Source: Phlegmacium glaucopus
Taxonomy: Eukaryota > Basidiomycota > Agaricomycetes > Agaricales > Cortinariaceae
DNA: 28,776 bases
NCBI GenBank assembly: GCA_015039465.1
Contig: MU130178.1
Span: forward strand, 184,111 to 212,886
Reading direction: 5' to 3'
The notes below the pieces were generated by a model. It was not told the DNA's origin. It did not search any database and was given only the letters and a program-made list of their open reading frames with translations. The position numbers were made by a program, and so were the translations under genes. Numbering within the stretch: the stretch's first letter is position 1; each line of letters starts with the position of its first letter. This document shows, in pieces, positions 20,691 to 28,776 of the stretch.

Positions 20691-21258
20691 ATCATTCACT
20701 GCCAAAACCATCATTCACGCGGTACCTGAAGCCTTCCCACCCTCTTTATGACAATTTAGGAAGTCCAGGAGGATCACGACTAAGCAGGAATTGCAGATGA
20801 ATCAGCAGCAGAGGATTATTCTCGCAGAGTGTCAAGTGTTATCAAGGCTGCGCGACATGGGATCATGGGCAAGTAGTATTTTCTCGGGAACAAGGCTGCG
20901 CCTTTCAAGTGTTGACTCAGGACCTTTCACATTTTTGACATGACCACACACCTATGGAGTCGATATATTTTTGCTATTGGACTATGTACACTGCCTTCTC
21001 TTCTTTTCTCTCACACTTTGACATTTTACAGATCTTTTTATTGTTCCTTCTTCTTTTCCATTGTTCTTTCTTCTCGCAGCTGTCCTCTTCATCATTCTTC
21101 CTTTGACAGCATGTACTTCTTTCTTTTTATTTGTTTTACATAGCCTCGTCCTTAAGGTATAAATACTGCTCTTTTGTACCAGGATAGGTAGTTCATCTCA
21201 ATTCATTCTTACTCCCCACAGTCATCCTCTCAGTGGAATTCCAGTGAATTCCTCCCTC

Positions 21259-21480
21259 AAGTTCGCTTTTTTATCCCTTTACTGTCAATCCATACTGTCT
21301 ACTGCTATAGTCTTGCTGAAGACTCCCTCTTATTCTTCCTCATCCTCTTCCTTAACCCCTCTAAGTTCGCTTTTTCAGTCCCTTACTGTCAACTCACTGT
21401 CAACTGCTATAGTCTTACTGAAGACTCTTTCTCATTCATCCTCATCCTCCTTATCTTTATTCTCACCCTCTACCTCTGTG
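21259..21480 (+). repeat. Tandem duplication with a period of about 104 bp
   Basis: AAGTTCGCTTTTT...CTGCTATAGTCTT(G/A)CTGAAGACTC occurs twice (from 21259 and 21363) downstream of the TATAAATA at 21158. It may be duplicated 5'-leader or LTR sequence. Confidence 0.65.
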
Positions 21481-21990
21481 TGTTACAAGTCTAAGGTTAT
21501 ACCTTCCCTAAACAAACAACAGGGAGGCCTTTGACTTAAAGACTAGTCCATTGCTCTCTGGTTGGTGTTTATATACAACAACAACAATGATTTATACTGT
21601 GTGACAACCTTTTGGTTCTTGTAGTACAAGTTTTCATCTTCGGCCTTCAGACATAAGTTAGATGCAATAGATAGTTCTCCATCGTAGTATAGACTTAGTA
21701 ATAATTTCTTTTACAATATATTCCTTATAGCTGTCACGGATATTCATGGTTTTAGCTAGGAAATCCAGTGTGGTAGACAGTATGATAATTAGATTAATTC
21801 AAATCATAATTATCTCCAGCCTGTTATGATAGATATATTCATTGTAAATTCCATTTAATCATCTGATGTAGTCAACACCAATGATCCTCACTGTGCCAGA
21901 TTGCATCAATAGTTTAGTTTTAATTAATTAATTAGGGTTATTTCAGGAAAAATGTGAATATCTGTGCATATACACATTTACACCATATCA

Positions 21991-22492
21991 CCGCGCAGAG
22001 TCTGAGTAAGGTCTGAATAGAGTGCTAGGAGTCCGAGTGAAGTCTAAGCTGTCCAAGTGAAGTCCGAGCTACAGTGAATTCCTAGCTGTTCAAACAAAAA
22101 TTCCTAGTAAAGTCCGAGCAAAGTCCAAGCAGTCTGAGCAAAAAAAAAATGGGGTTTCTAAATCCTATTCCTGTATTAGTCTGAGTGAAGTCCAAGTGAA
22201 GTATGAGTGAATTTTGAGCAATATTCTCATAAATACTAGAATTTCTTAGGTATATAGAAACTTAGCCAAGTAGGCATGGAACTATTAGTTATATTTATTA
22301 CTAACTTAGCATTTATGTATAAATAGAATAAAATATATCAAAATTAATAAATAACATGCATTGTCATTTAACTGGTAATACAACTTAATATCAGTAGTAA
22401 CATCAACCTTAATTAATATTTCATTCAATTTTCCTCAACAGGAAATATCATTACTATATTATTACAAAAATATATTAATTACTTACTTATAA
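21991..22492. repeat. GTCCGAG/GTCCAAG degenerate repeats, then AT-rich DNA
   Basis: 21995-22235 consists of degenerate AGTCCGAGTGAAGTCCAAGC words, also found at 2280-2560 and 24180-24430. 22240-22492 is AT-rich with nothing recognised. Confidence 0.55.
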
Positions 22493-23711
22493 TTGGGGGT
22501 GACCAATGCCCGAGTTACGTGACATCGTGTCACACCGGCGTCACATAGGTGTCACACATGAAATATTGAGACATGGCTCTCATTCCTCACACAACATTTA
22601 ATAGGATGTTTTTAAGTTGAAAATGGTACATAAAGAGTAGTTTGAATCAGAAACTGCAAGTTGAATACAACCAATATATTTCTTTGTGGCCATAATGATG
22701 ATTCCCCTGCTAAATCTGAGTGCTGAGATGTCTACCCTTTATAACTCTCCAGCACCTCAAATATGAGACTTGTTTTGCTGGAATAAATTATTCTAAATGT
22801 TATTATGAACATTTCTATCAGGTTAGAAATTTTATATTTGTCCATTGAGGTCATTATTTAAAGGTATATGCATCATTATCTTATGCTTACAGTGTGAAAT
22901 TAAAAATTCTGAGCTGATAGACATGTTAAGAATCAAAAAATACATATATTATGTCACAAAAACTAGTTGCAAAAGTGCATTGGTGAAATGTTATAAGAGC
23001 CACTACTTTTTCTGGTGGGCACAGCCACCCCAAAAATGAACATGGCTGTATGCAACACATAGCACCTTTGCTTCATGGCTTAATCTCCTTTCCTCTCAAA
23101 CCACCATATATTTGAGCCAAAACTCCATCTCCACATCCATTATCCACTTCTTTATTGAATAAATACTTCTGTGCCCACCTAAAATGGGTAGAAAAAGTAG
23201 TGGCTCTTATAACATTTCACCAATGCACTTTTGCAACTAGTTTTGGTGACATAATATATGTATTTTTTGATTCTTAACATGCCTATCAGCTCAGAATTTT
23301 TAATTTCACACTGTAAGCATAAGATAATGATTCATATACCTTGAAATAATGACCTCAATGGACAAATATAAAATTTCTAACCTGATAGAAATATTCATAA
23401 TAACATTTAGAATAATTTATTCCAGCAAAACAAGTCTCAGATTTGAGGTGCTGGAGAGTTATAAAGGGTAGACATCTCAGCACTCAGGTTTAGCAGGGGA
23501 ATCATCATTATGGCCACAAAGAAATATATTGGTTGTATTCAACTTGCAGTTTCTGATTCAAACTACTCTTTATGTACCATTTTCAACTTAAAAACATCCT
23601 ATTAAATGTTGTGTGAGGAATGAGAGCCATGTCTCAATATTTCATATGTGACACCTATGTGATGCCAGTATGACATGGTGCCACATAACTCAAGTATTGG
23701 TCACCCCCCAA
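22493..23711. mobile_element. 1.2-kb fold-back (long inverted repeat) element
   Basis: The left arm 22493-23024 and right arm 23169-23711 are inverted copies over about 530 bp with few differences, around a spacer of about 144 bp. The outer ends read TTGGGGGTGACCAAT and, reversed, TTGGGGGGTGACCAAT. The right arm has lost most CpGs of the left arm in the outer 60 bp. No transposase is encoded. Flanks ACTTATAA and CTTAAAGG resemble each other only loosely, so no target duplication is claimed. Transcription through it would give a very long double-stranded RNA. Confidence 0.85.
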
Positions 23712-24161
23712 CTTAAAGGGACAGAAGACATTTCAGAGTCTGGGGAGGAATTTGACTTCTCAAAAGAAGGAAATGAGGATATGGGAGTCATGGGATGATG
23801 ATTAGGTAGTTTATGTCACTTTAACTTAGTTATTTGGACAATAAATTATGATTTTAAAGCTTCTAATATATTTTAACACTTTTTTACACTAAAAAGAATC
23901 AAGGTAAAGCATGCAAAACTGAGGGAGCAACAAAAGATTCATGTGTTTCACAGTTTGTCACGCTTTTGGCTGTGTGACGTGACGTGACGCTCCCACGACC
24001 ATAACAGGAGGTGGCCATCCCCATTATAATTGATTTATAGTAAATAAAAACAAAAAAAAGTGAATTAAATAAAGGGTTACCTTGGTTCATTTTATGTGGT
24101 AAAATAAACTACAAAGGATTAATACTTAAGGAATTAAATAACAAACTCCTTTGGAGAATAA
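23712..24161. other. No gene; GTGAC tandem
   Basis: TGTGTGACGTGACGTGACGC at 23971-23990 is a short GTGAC tandem resembling the subterminal GTGAC/GTCAC words of the fold-back element next door. The rest is AT-rich without coding signal. Confidence 0.5.
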
Positions 24162-24433
24162 CCAGTCAAATTTTTGTTCCTAGTCTGAGCTTAGTCCATG
24201 CCAAGTCTGAGCAGACTCCTAGTAGAGTGCTAGGACTAGTCCAAGCTCAGTCCGTGTGGAGTCCGAGATTAGTCCAAACAGAGTCCATGCCGAGTCTGAG
24301 CAGATGCTAGGAGTCTGCTTGGACTCCACTTGGACTAATCTCAGACTAGGAACAAAAATTTGGCTGGTCTTTCTGCCAAAAAAATTGCTCGGACTGCTCG
24401 GACTCCATGTGGATTAGGTGGGGGAGAGTAAAG
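24162..24433. mobile_element. Small fold-back element with CTCCCCCAC terminus
   Basis: 24162-24198 and 24331-24367 are inverted copies matching at 35 of 37 positions (core CAAATTTTTGTTCCTAGTCT). The loop is made of AGTCCGAG/AGTCCATG words. The right side ends ATTAGGTGGGGGAGAGTAAAG (24413-24433), the family terminus seen at 2581 and, inverted, at 19610. The left terminus was not found next to it. Confidence 0.6.
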
Positions 24434-24530
24434 AACTTGGGTGTTGCTGGGATCACCTTGACCTCTGGCAGAGATGTGGTGTTGGCATCGTCAGCAAGGC
24501 ATAGATGGTGGTAGAAGAGCCAGTGCCGTG

Positions 24531-26700
24531 TCAACTGGGGAACATGGCCTGGGAGGACTGGGGATGGCCGAAGTCACTGGGGGCTGAATGGCTAATGATA
24601 TTTTGTCTGGCTTCTTCCACAGCTGTGGCCATGGGTGCTGAAGTGGGGTGGCCAGCTGTGCCTTCTGCAAAATAAAAATGAGATGCAGAGAACTTCAATG
24701 AGGCATGATGACTGACCTGCTGCATCAATTTCTATTGCAGTGTCAGACCCTATTTCTTCTTCACCGCCATTTGCCGTTGCTGCCTCAATTGGTGCTGGGA
24801 GGACTTCATCTTGTATGGGGAGTATGGGAAGGGTTCCCATGTTGACTTGACCAGGGGGTACAGCCAAGGATTCCTCTACAGCAGGTGCTGGTTTGGCCAG
24901 CACATGTTCAGCCACTATCGCGAATTGAGCTGTCAACTACCAGTGAGAAATAGGCAGCTTACCGGTCAACTCCTCGCTCATCACGATGTCTTCCAGTGCC
25001 ACCAGGATATTGTCTTCAATCTCATGTTGGCTGGTCTGGCTGCTCACTGTTGGCTGATCCTCCCTAACTGGTGAGACTCTCACAGGCCCTGCCCCCTGCC
25101 CTCGAATCCAGGCCAACCCTGTTTCTTCACCTTCATTCACCGTTATGGCCATGCTCAGTGCCGGGACCACTTCATCTTGTATGGGAAGTGTGTGAACGGC
25201 TCCCCTGTCAACTTGACTACTGGGCGGTACAGCCAAGGACTCCTCCATGGCAGGTAATGGTTCATCCAGCACATGTTCAGCCACTGTTGCGAATTGAGCT
25301 GTCAAACATCAGTGAGAAACAGGCAGCTTACCAGTCAACTCATCGCTCATGACGATGTCTTGCAGTGCCTCTGGAATATTTTGTTCGAACTCATGTTGGC
25401 CAGTTTCACTGGGCGCCGTCGGCATATCCTCCCTAACTGGTGAGTTGTCTCTCACAGGCCCTGCCCTGGCTCCAATCCAGACCACCTGTCCAGCTGGTCC
25501 ATTTGCAGTAACTACAATCGGGTGCATATCTTCAGGCTCAGCAATGACCTGGATGGTGTTAGGTGGTGGACCCTCCCATCAGTACGGCAGCTGGAAGTAA
25601 TAGCCTTCTGGTACTCCGGTATATTCTTGAAGACTCCTGATCGAATCCTGGATTGAGGGAAATTGCATTTATAATGCTTCAATGCGATTGATTGCTCTTG
25701 CCAAGTCTGCGGTCTCTTCAGCATGCTGTGCTGCTGGCTGGAATACAGATGGGTGGGGAGCGTCTTCTGGGAGATGAAGGTCATCCTGGATGTCTTGGAT
25801 TTGGTGTTGCATGTGGCTGGCCTCTCTCTCGAGTTCATCAAGGCACCAAAGTACTGTGTGAGGGCCGAGACCGTGCCAGCTGTCGAGCTGGATTGAACTC
25901 AGTTATTGGTCCAGTCTTAGTGAAAGCACTTACCATGTGATCTGTGTCCCCCAAAAGGCCCTTCATTCTCGCTGGCCGTAACCATTGCATCTGTTGTTTC
26001 ACCAGCTTCACATTGATCCGCTGGTGTAGGACTTCAGCTTGCTGGTGGGGGTGGAGCCCTTTCAAATCTGGATTGCAGGGCATCATCACTGTCTTCAATA
26101 TAAGCGGCACTGGTGATTCTTCCTGCTGCACATTTACGAGTAGCTGGTGCTTGGCTCTGATGCCCATTCATCTCCTCCTCACTCTCCACCTCTTCATGAT
26201 GAGGCCGTTTTGCTGGTTGCTTACCCTTCACCTTTCTGGACGTTGATCATTGCTGGCGACGAGCCCCATAGTCACAGTGATTTTTGCTAACATAGCAATG
26301 CACACAAGCTGCACTCAAAATTTCCTTCTGACAATGTTGTCCCTATCTTTGACAGTTGAGGCACAGAGGGTCGTATAAGTAGCCAGTTGGTTGAGCCAGC
26401 CAGCAGATGGATTTCAGTGGCCAGCAAATGTTTTCACCTGGCTGTTGTTCTTCTCCACTCTCCTCAGATTCTGTCTGCTGCTGGTGACGCTTCATAGATT
26501 TTAGGTCCACCGAATAATTTGATTCTTCATCTACCTCCATAGATTTGGTATTGGCTGGCCAGCATACCTGAATCACAGGGAGTGGATGGCTAGGAGCCAC
26601 TTTTGGCTGCACTTCAGGGCTTGAATGCCCTTCAGTGTCATTGTCACTTTGCTGGAAGGTGCGAACAGCCGGCAAGCAAATATACACAGTGTCAGCTCAG
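24531..26700 (-). pseudogene. Decayed cysteine-motif/coiled-coil gene (transposon-associated type?)
   Basis: From the 3' end I can follow exons 24664-24531, 24929-24717, 25297-24963 and upward from 25332. They give one frame with EELT-AQFA(I/T)VAEHVL joined across two 33-nt introns, plus a usual 52-nt intron (24716-24665). Above that the frame carries PEGYYFQLPY, stop TGA 25581-25579, WEGPPPNTIQVIAEP, and a coiled-coil stretch (AEETADLARAINRIEAL) ending at TAA just upstream of MQFPSIQDS. A good 46-nt intron lies at 25933-25888 and a frameshift near 26040. Near 26350-26260, C-x2-C (PLCLNCQR) and ACVHCYVSKNHCDYG give a zinc-cluster-like cysteine pattern in two frames. The combination resembles multicopy agaric genes often found with repeats; that is from memory and unproven. 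The true start was not found. Confidence 0.5.
24745..25485 (-). repeat. 369-bp in-frame tandem duplication inside the gene above
   Basis: Two copies, for example CACATGTTCA at 24901 and 25270, cover AQFA.VAEHVL, EESLAVPP, LPIQDEV.PA and GPVR.SPVRED. The period is a multiple of three. Both copies include the same 33-nt intron (24962-24930 and 25331-25299). Confidence 0.8.
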
Positions 26701-26935
26701 GGACGGCTTGGTCCTGCAATGAGGGACTGAGGCAAAAGTGAGGGTTTTGATTTTTGGGGCGGAGTTGGGGCACGGTCTGTCCCTGTAGCGACTGCAGGTC
26801 GTAGTAGTGGCCACCAGACAGGTGTTTCCTTGTGGCGGCTGGTGGCTGACTTGCCACAATGGTTACCTTGTTCACTCAAATGACTGGCAGTAGCTGTCTA
26901 TCTCCAGCCACAGTGACCTCTGCCGGTTGACTGGG

Positions 26936-27529
26936 GGGAGCAATAGTGTTTGGAAGTCCGGTCCAGTCCGGTTTTTTGCTATTTTTGGACAGGACCGGGA
27001 CTGCAACCGGTTCTCAAAGCTTCTAGAAGGTCAAAAGACCGGACTGGACCAATTGGGACCAGTCCACATCGGTTTTTTGCGGTCCTGGACCAGTCCTGGT
27101 CCAAGACTGTCCAGGACCAGACTTTTGACAAATACCGGTCATATTTTCATATATAACATCAGACAAATATGTAGATGTGATCTATACCTTTAGAATAAGC
27201 CCAAGAACGTTAAATTCCGTTGGGAATTGACAATTTTATGATGATATTATTTGTTTCCTACTATTTTGTGTACATTTTTACTGTTTTATTTTTTTCTCAG
27301 TGAATATTTGACCAATAAATATGGTCTTTATGTTGTTCGAAAGGGAAAAATAAGGGCTACAAAACTACCGGTTTAGACCGGTCCTAGGACCGAAGGCCGG
27401 TCTTTTACCAGTCTTTGATTCTCAAAAACCAAAAAACCGGACTGCTGGTCCGGTCTTTTGCAGTCTGGTCCGGTCTTTTTGCAGTCTTTTTCCAGTCCTG
27501 CAACTGGACTTCCAAACACTAGGGAGCAA
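26936..27529. mobile_element. hAT-like MITE, copy 3, perfect 8-bp target-site duplication
   Basis: The element spans 26944-27521. It begins TAGTGTTTGGAAGTCC and ends with its exact inverse, GGACTTCCAAACACTA. GGGAGCAA flanks it on both sides (26936-26943 and 27522-27529). Both subterminal parts are arrays of GGTCCGGTCTTTT and GGACCAGTCCTGG words and the middle is AT-rich. The 8-bp duplication and TAGTGTT ends fit the hAT superfamily. It encodes no protein and must depend on a transposase elsewhere. Confidence 0.9.
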
Positions 27530-27879
27530 GGGGGTCAGCATTGTGTCATTCAGTAACTGTGCCAGAGCTCTCGCCGGCCGTGCCACGTGCTTCATTCCCC
27601 TGCCGTGGAATTGTTGCTATTGGACCTGAAATGATGATCAGTAGCTTGGTGGGGTAGAATAACCATACCCTTTCCCTTCTTCTTGTCCCATCTTGCCAGT
27701 GCTATCGAGGAAATCAGCATCCTTTTGATTGGTCATCCATTTCAACACAAATCTGAACAAATAGAGAGGTCAGGCAAAAGCTTCGGCAAGTGGTTCTGTT
27801 GCCATAGTCTGTAGTTCCAACACTGCTCTCTGAAAAATGTAAAAAAATTTAGTCAATTTTAATGTAGCAATATGTAGTA
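27530..27879. other. No firm gene; possible second exon of the small minus-strand gene
   Basis: On the minus strand 27829-27770 could read AVLELQTMATEPLAEAFA and stop. It would follow the 27880-28005 ORF as a second exon, but the splice phases differ by one base. The rest shows nothing. Confidence 0.35.
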
Positions 27880-28005
27880 TTAACTGATGAGCTCTGGACT
27901 TATGTTGGCCATCACCTCTTCAAGATTTCCATTTTCTATCCCTCCTCTGACTTGTTGGTCCAAGTATTCAAGAGTGGCTGTCACTTGCTCTGGCGTAGAA
28001 GACAT
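27880..28005 (-). CDS. Small acidic protein (unknown)
   Basis: ATG at 28005 opens 41 codons (MSSTPEQVTATLEYLDQQV...) that look helical and acidic and end SPELIS. The upstream in-frame ATG at 28131 is less likely, since that extension is of unusual composition. A GT at 27884 and a TTTTCAG acceptor at 27830 suggest an intron of about 54 nt leading to ELQTMATEPLAEA, but this breaks the frame by one nucleotide, so either the gene is damaged or the exon join is different. It lies head to head with the gene at 28163, with 157 bp between starts that may hold a shared promoter. Not recognised. Confidence 0.35.
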   Translation of the reverse strand: MSSTPEQVTATLEYLDQQVRGGIENGNLEEVMANISPELIS

Positions 28006-28162
28006 TGATTGTAAAAGGCGGCTGTGAAAAGACGGCGAATGTTGATGCGGTGGGTTGTGAACAAAGAAAATTTCACAATGATTTGGAGTCTGATCAACCA
28101 TCATGTGACTTAATTCCCATACTTCCCACAATCAACAAATATGACCCTTATCAGGTACATCA

Positions 28163-28776
28163 ATGATAAAAGATCCAGAAGACACTACTGCACCCACAGA
28201 ATCATCTTCTCATGATCTTCCCACTGGATACACCTTTCAGCATGCTCATGATGGTTCCCACTTTGCCATGCCAGAGTTTCTCGTCACGGCAACTAATATG
28301 GCATTTGATGCACATCACATGAAGACTTCATTAAACATTGATGATGTTTCCACTGAGGTGTGTGTTATCTCTGTCATCTCGATCTCTTCATCTCACAAAT
28401 TGTCCTTTGCCGGTGCTGTCTCCATTGCAATAGCCACACAGTACACATGGCTTGCCAGCGTCATACATAAATGCCAGCTCCGTCATGGCTCCTGTGGACC
28501 CAGTATGTCTAGTGTTATTGTTCACTTTCTGTTCTCATTTGCTGTTTCTGTTTGTAGAGCTTATCAAATTGTGAGCTCCTGGCACTCTTAGCAGAGGCAA
28601 AAGCTTTGAAGGAGAGGTATAGTGATGGGCAGGGGTTTGGGAAACCCCTGGGGTACAAGGGTAAGGGTAAGGAGGGTCAGGGTCAGGGTACAGATTTTTT
28701 GACCCTTGAAAACCCCTTACCCTTCTGGAGGGGTCAGGGTATTTTTGGGAATTTTTATTTCTCTGATATCAGAGTG
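28163..28776 (+). CDS. Unknown protein, at least three exons, 3' end outside the window
   Basis: Exon 1, 28163-28357, encodes 65 residues including HAHDGSHFAMPEFLVTA and AFDAHHMKTSLNID. Intron 28358-28433 (GTGTGT..AATAG, 76 nt). Exon 2, 28434-28502, 23 residues. Intron 28503-28557 (GTATGT..TTGTAG, 55 nt). Exon 3 from 28558 reads SLSNCELLALLAEAKALKER and stays open to the edge. All three exons are in phase 0, which supports the model. From about 28620 the frame runs into GGGTAAGGGT/GGGTCAGGGT repeats that look like an inserted element, so the native C-terminus is probably interrupted. I do not recognise the family. Confidence 0.5.
28619..28776. mobile_element. Probable left end of another MITE (cut by window edge)
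   Basis: TAGTGATGGGCAGGGG starts a block of GGGTAAGGGTAAGG and GGGTCAGGGTCAGGGT words with their inverse (CCCCTTACCC). An exact hairpin CAGGGGTTT-GGG-AAACCCCTG lies at 28630-28650. The TAGTG start and repeat-rich subterminus resemble the hAT-like copies. The other end and the target duplication are not visible. Confidence 0.4.

Larger units (their letters stand above)
19993..21990 (+). mobile_element. 2-kb LTR-element-like repeat
   Basis: Both ends match the shorter repeat at 1258-1880 in order and orientation. After about 200 bp of LTR-like sequence comes a PBS-like TGGTAGCATGAG (20209-20220), whose TGGTAGC would pair with a tRNA ending GCTACCA. A reading frame of unknown type (20216-20800) follows, then a TATA box (TATAAATA, 21158-21165) in a pyrimidine-rich region. 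It could be a non-autonomous LTR element of Copia type, but boundaries and class are inferred. A short coding-like piece (LAECQVLSRLRDMGSWASSI) ends at TGA near 20942. Confidence 0.4.

Noticed and set aside
22480..23720. Target-site duplication for the 1.2-kb fold-back
   Set aside because: The flanks (ACTTATAA and CTTAAAGG) are only loosely similar in AT-rich DNA, so the match may be chance.
26034..26880. Several separate 60-110 codon minus-strand ORFs as independent genes
   Set aside because: They abut, change frame within shared motifs and are best read as exons or frameshifted pieces of one decayed gene.
28655..28700. GGGTAAGGGTAAGG as a telomere repeat
   Set aside because: The fungal telomere unit is TTAGGG (reverse CCCTAA). 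GGGTAA differs, is interrupted, and appears with its inverse nearby, which fits a MITE.

Overview
The window reads as a transposon-rich stretch of a basidiomycete (Agaricomycetes-type) nuclear genome. The reasons are genes with many short GT..AG introns (46-76 nt), two NB-ARC/TPR receptors of the kind expanded in mushroom-forming fungi, a fungal-type tRNA ligase (TRL1) relic, LTR retroelements and many non-autonomous DNA elements. The species is not identified. All exon models, repeats and alignments were read by eye; no search was run.

Layout. 1-1253: the 5' end of an LTR retrotransposon on the minus strand (LTR, leader, Gag-like ORF with a nonsense codon). 1258-4985: repeats only, with a deleted copy of a 2-kb element found again at 20-22 kb, two MITE-like elements with target-site duplications, and ACAAC-rich low complexity. 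4986-8801 (minus) and 12888-15858 (plus): two paralogous, head-to-head NB-ARC/TPR genes. Between them lie a broken TRL1 kinase-domain fragment (9400-9785) and a long low-complexity reading frame with three internal stops (9783-12113). 15859-24530: almost gene-free, holding a solo LTR with a perfect 5-bp duplication, a hAT-like MITE carrying a 0.5-kb segment repeated 2 kb away, a 2-kb LTR-element-like repeat, a 1.2-kb fold-back element and a smaller fold-back. 24531-26700 (minus): a decayed cysteine-rich/coiled-coil gene with a 369-bp internal tandem duplication and two 33-nt introns. 26936-27529: the cleanest hAT-like MITE, with a perfect 8-bp duplication. 27880-28776: two small divergent genes, the second leaving the window.

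The receptors are the only genes with a clear function. The family is expected to act as cytosolic STAND switches: an N-terminal region, a nucleotide-binding NB-ARC core, and a repeat array that senses ligand. Both copies keep every NB-ARC motif yet are broken within the near-identical 126-bp TPR repeats by different lesions (a 10-bp duplication in one; a deletion of about 37 bp, then a nonsense change and a 1-nt loss in the other). The plus-strand copy has also duplicated, as a 171-bp tandem unit, the exon for a short motif (ANAQ..LIT..TF) ahead of the P-loop.

A second theme is C-to-T decay. In-frame stops explained by CGA->TGA or CAG->TAG, and CpG->TpG/CpA differences between repeat copies, recur through the window. 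This suggests past cytosine methylation or a RIP-like process over repeats.
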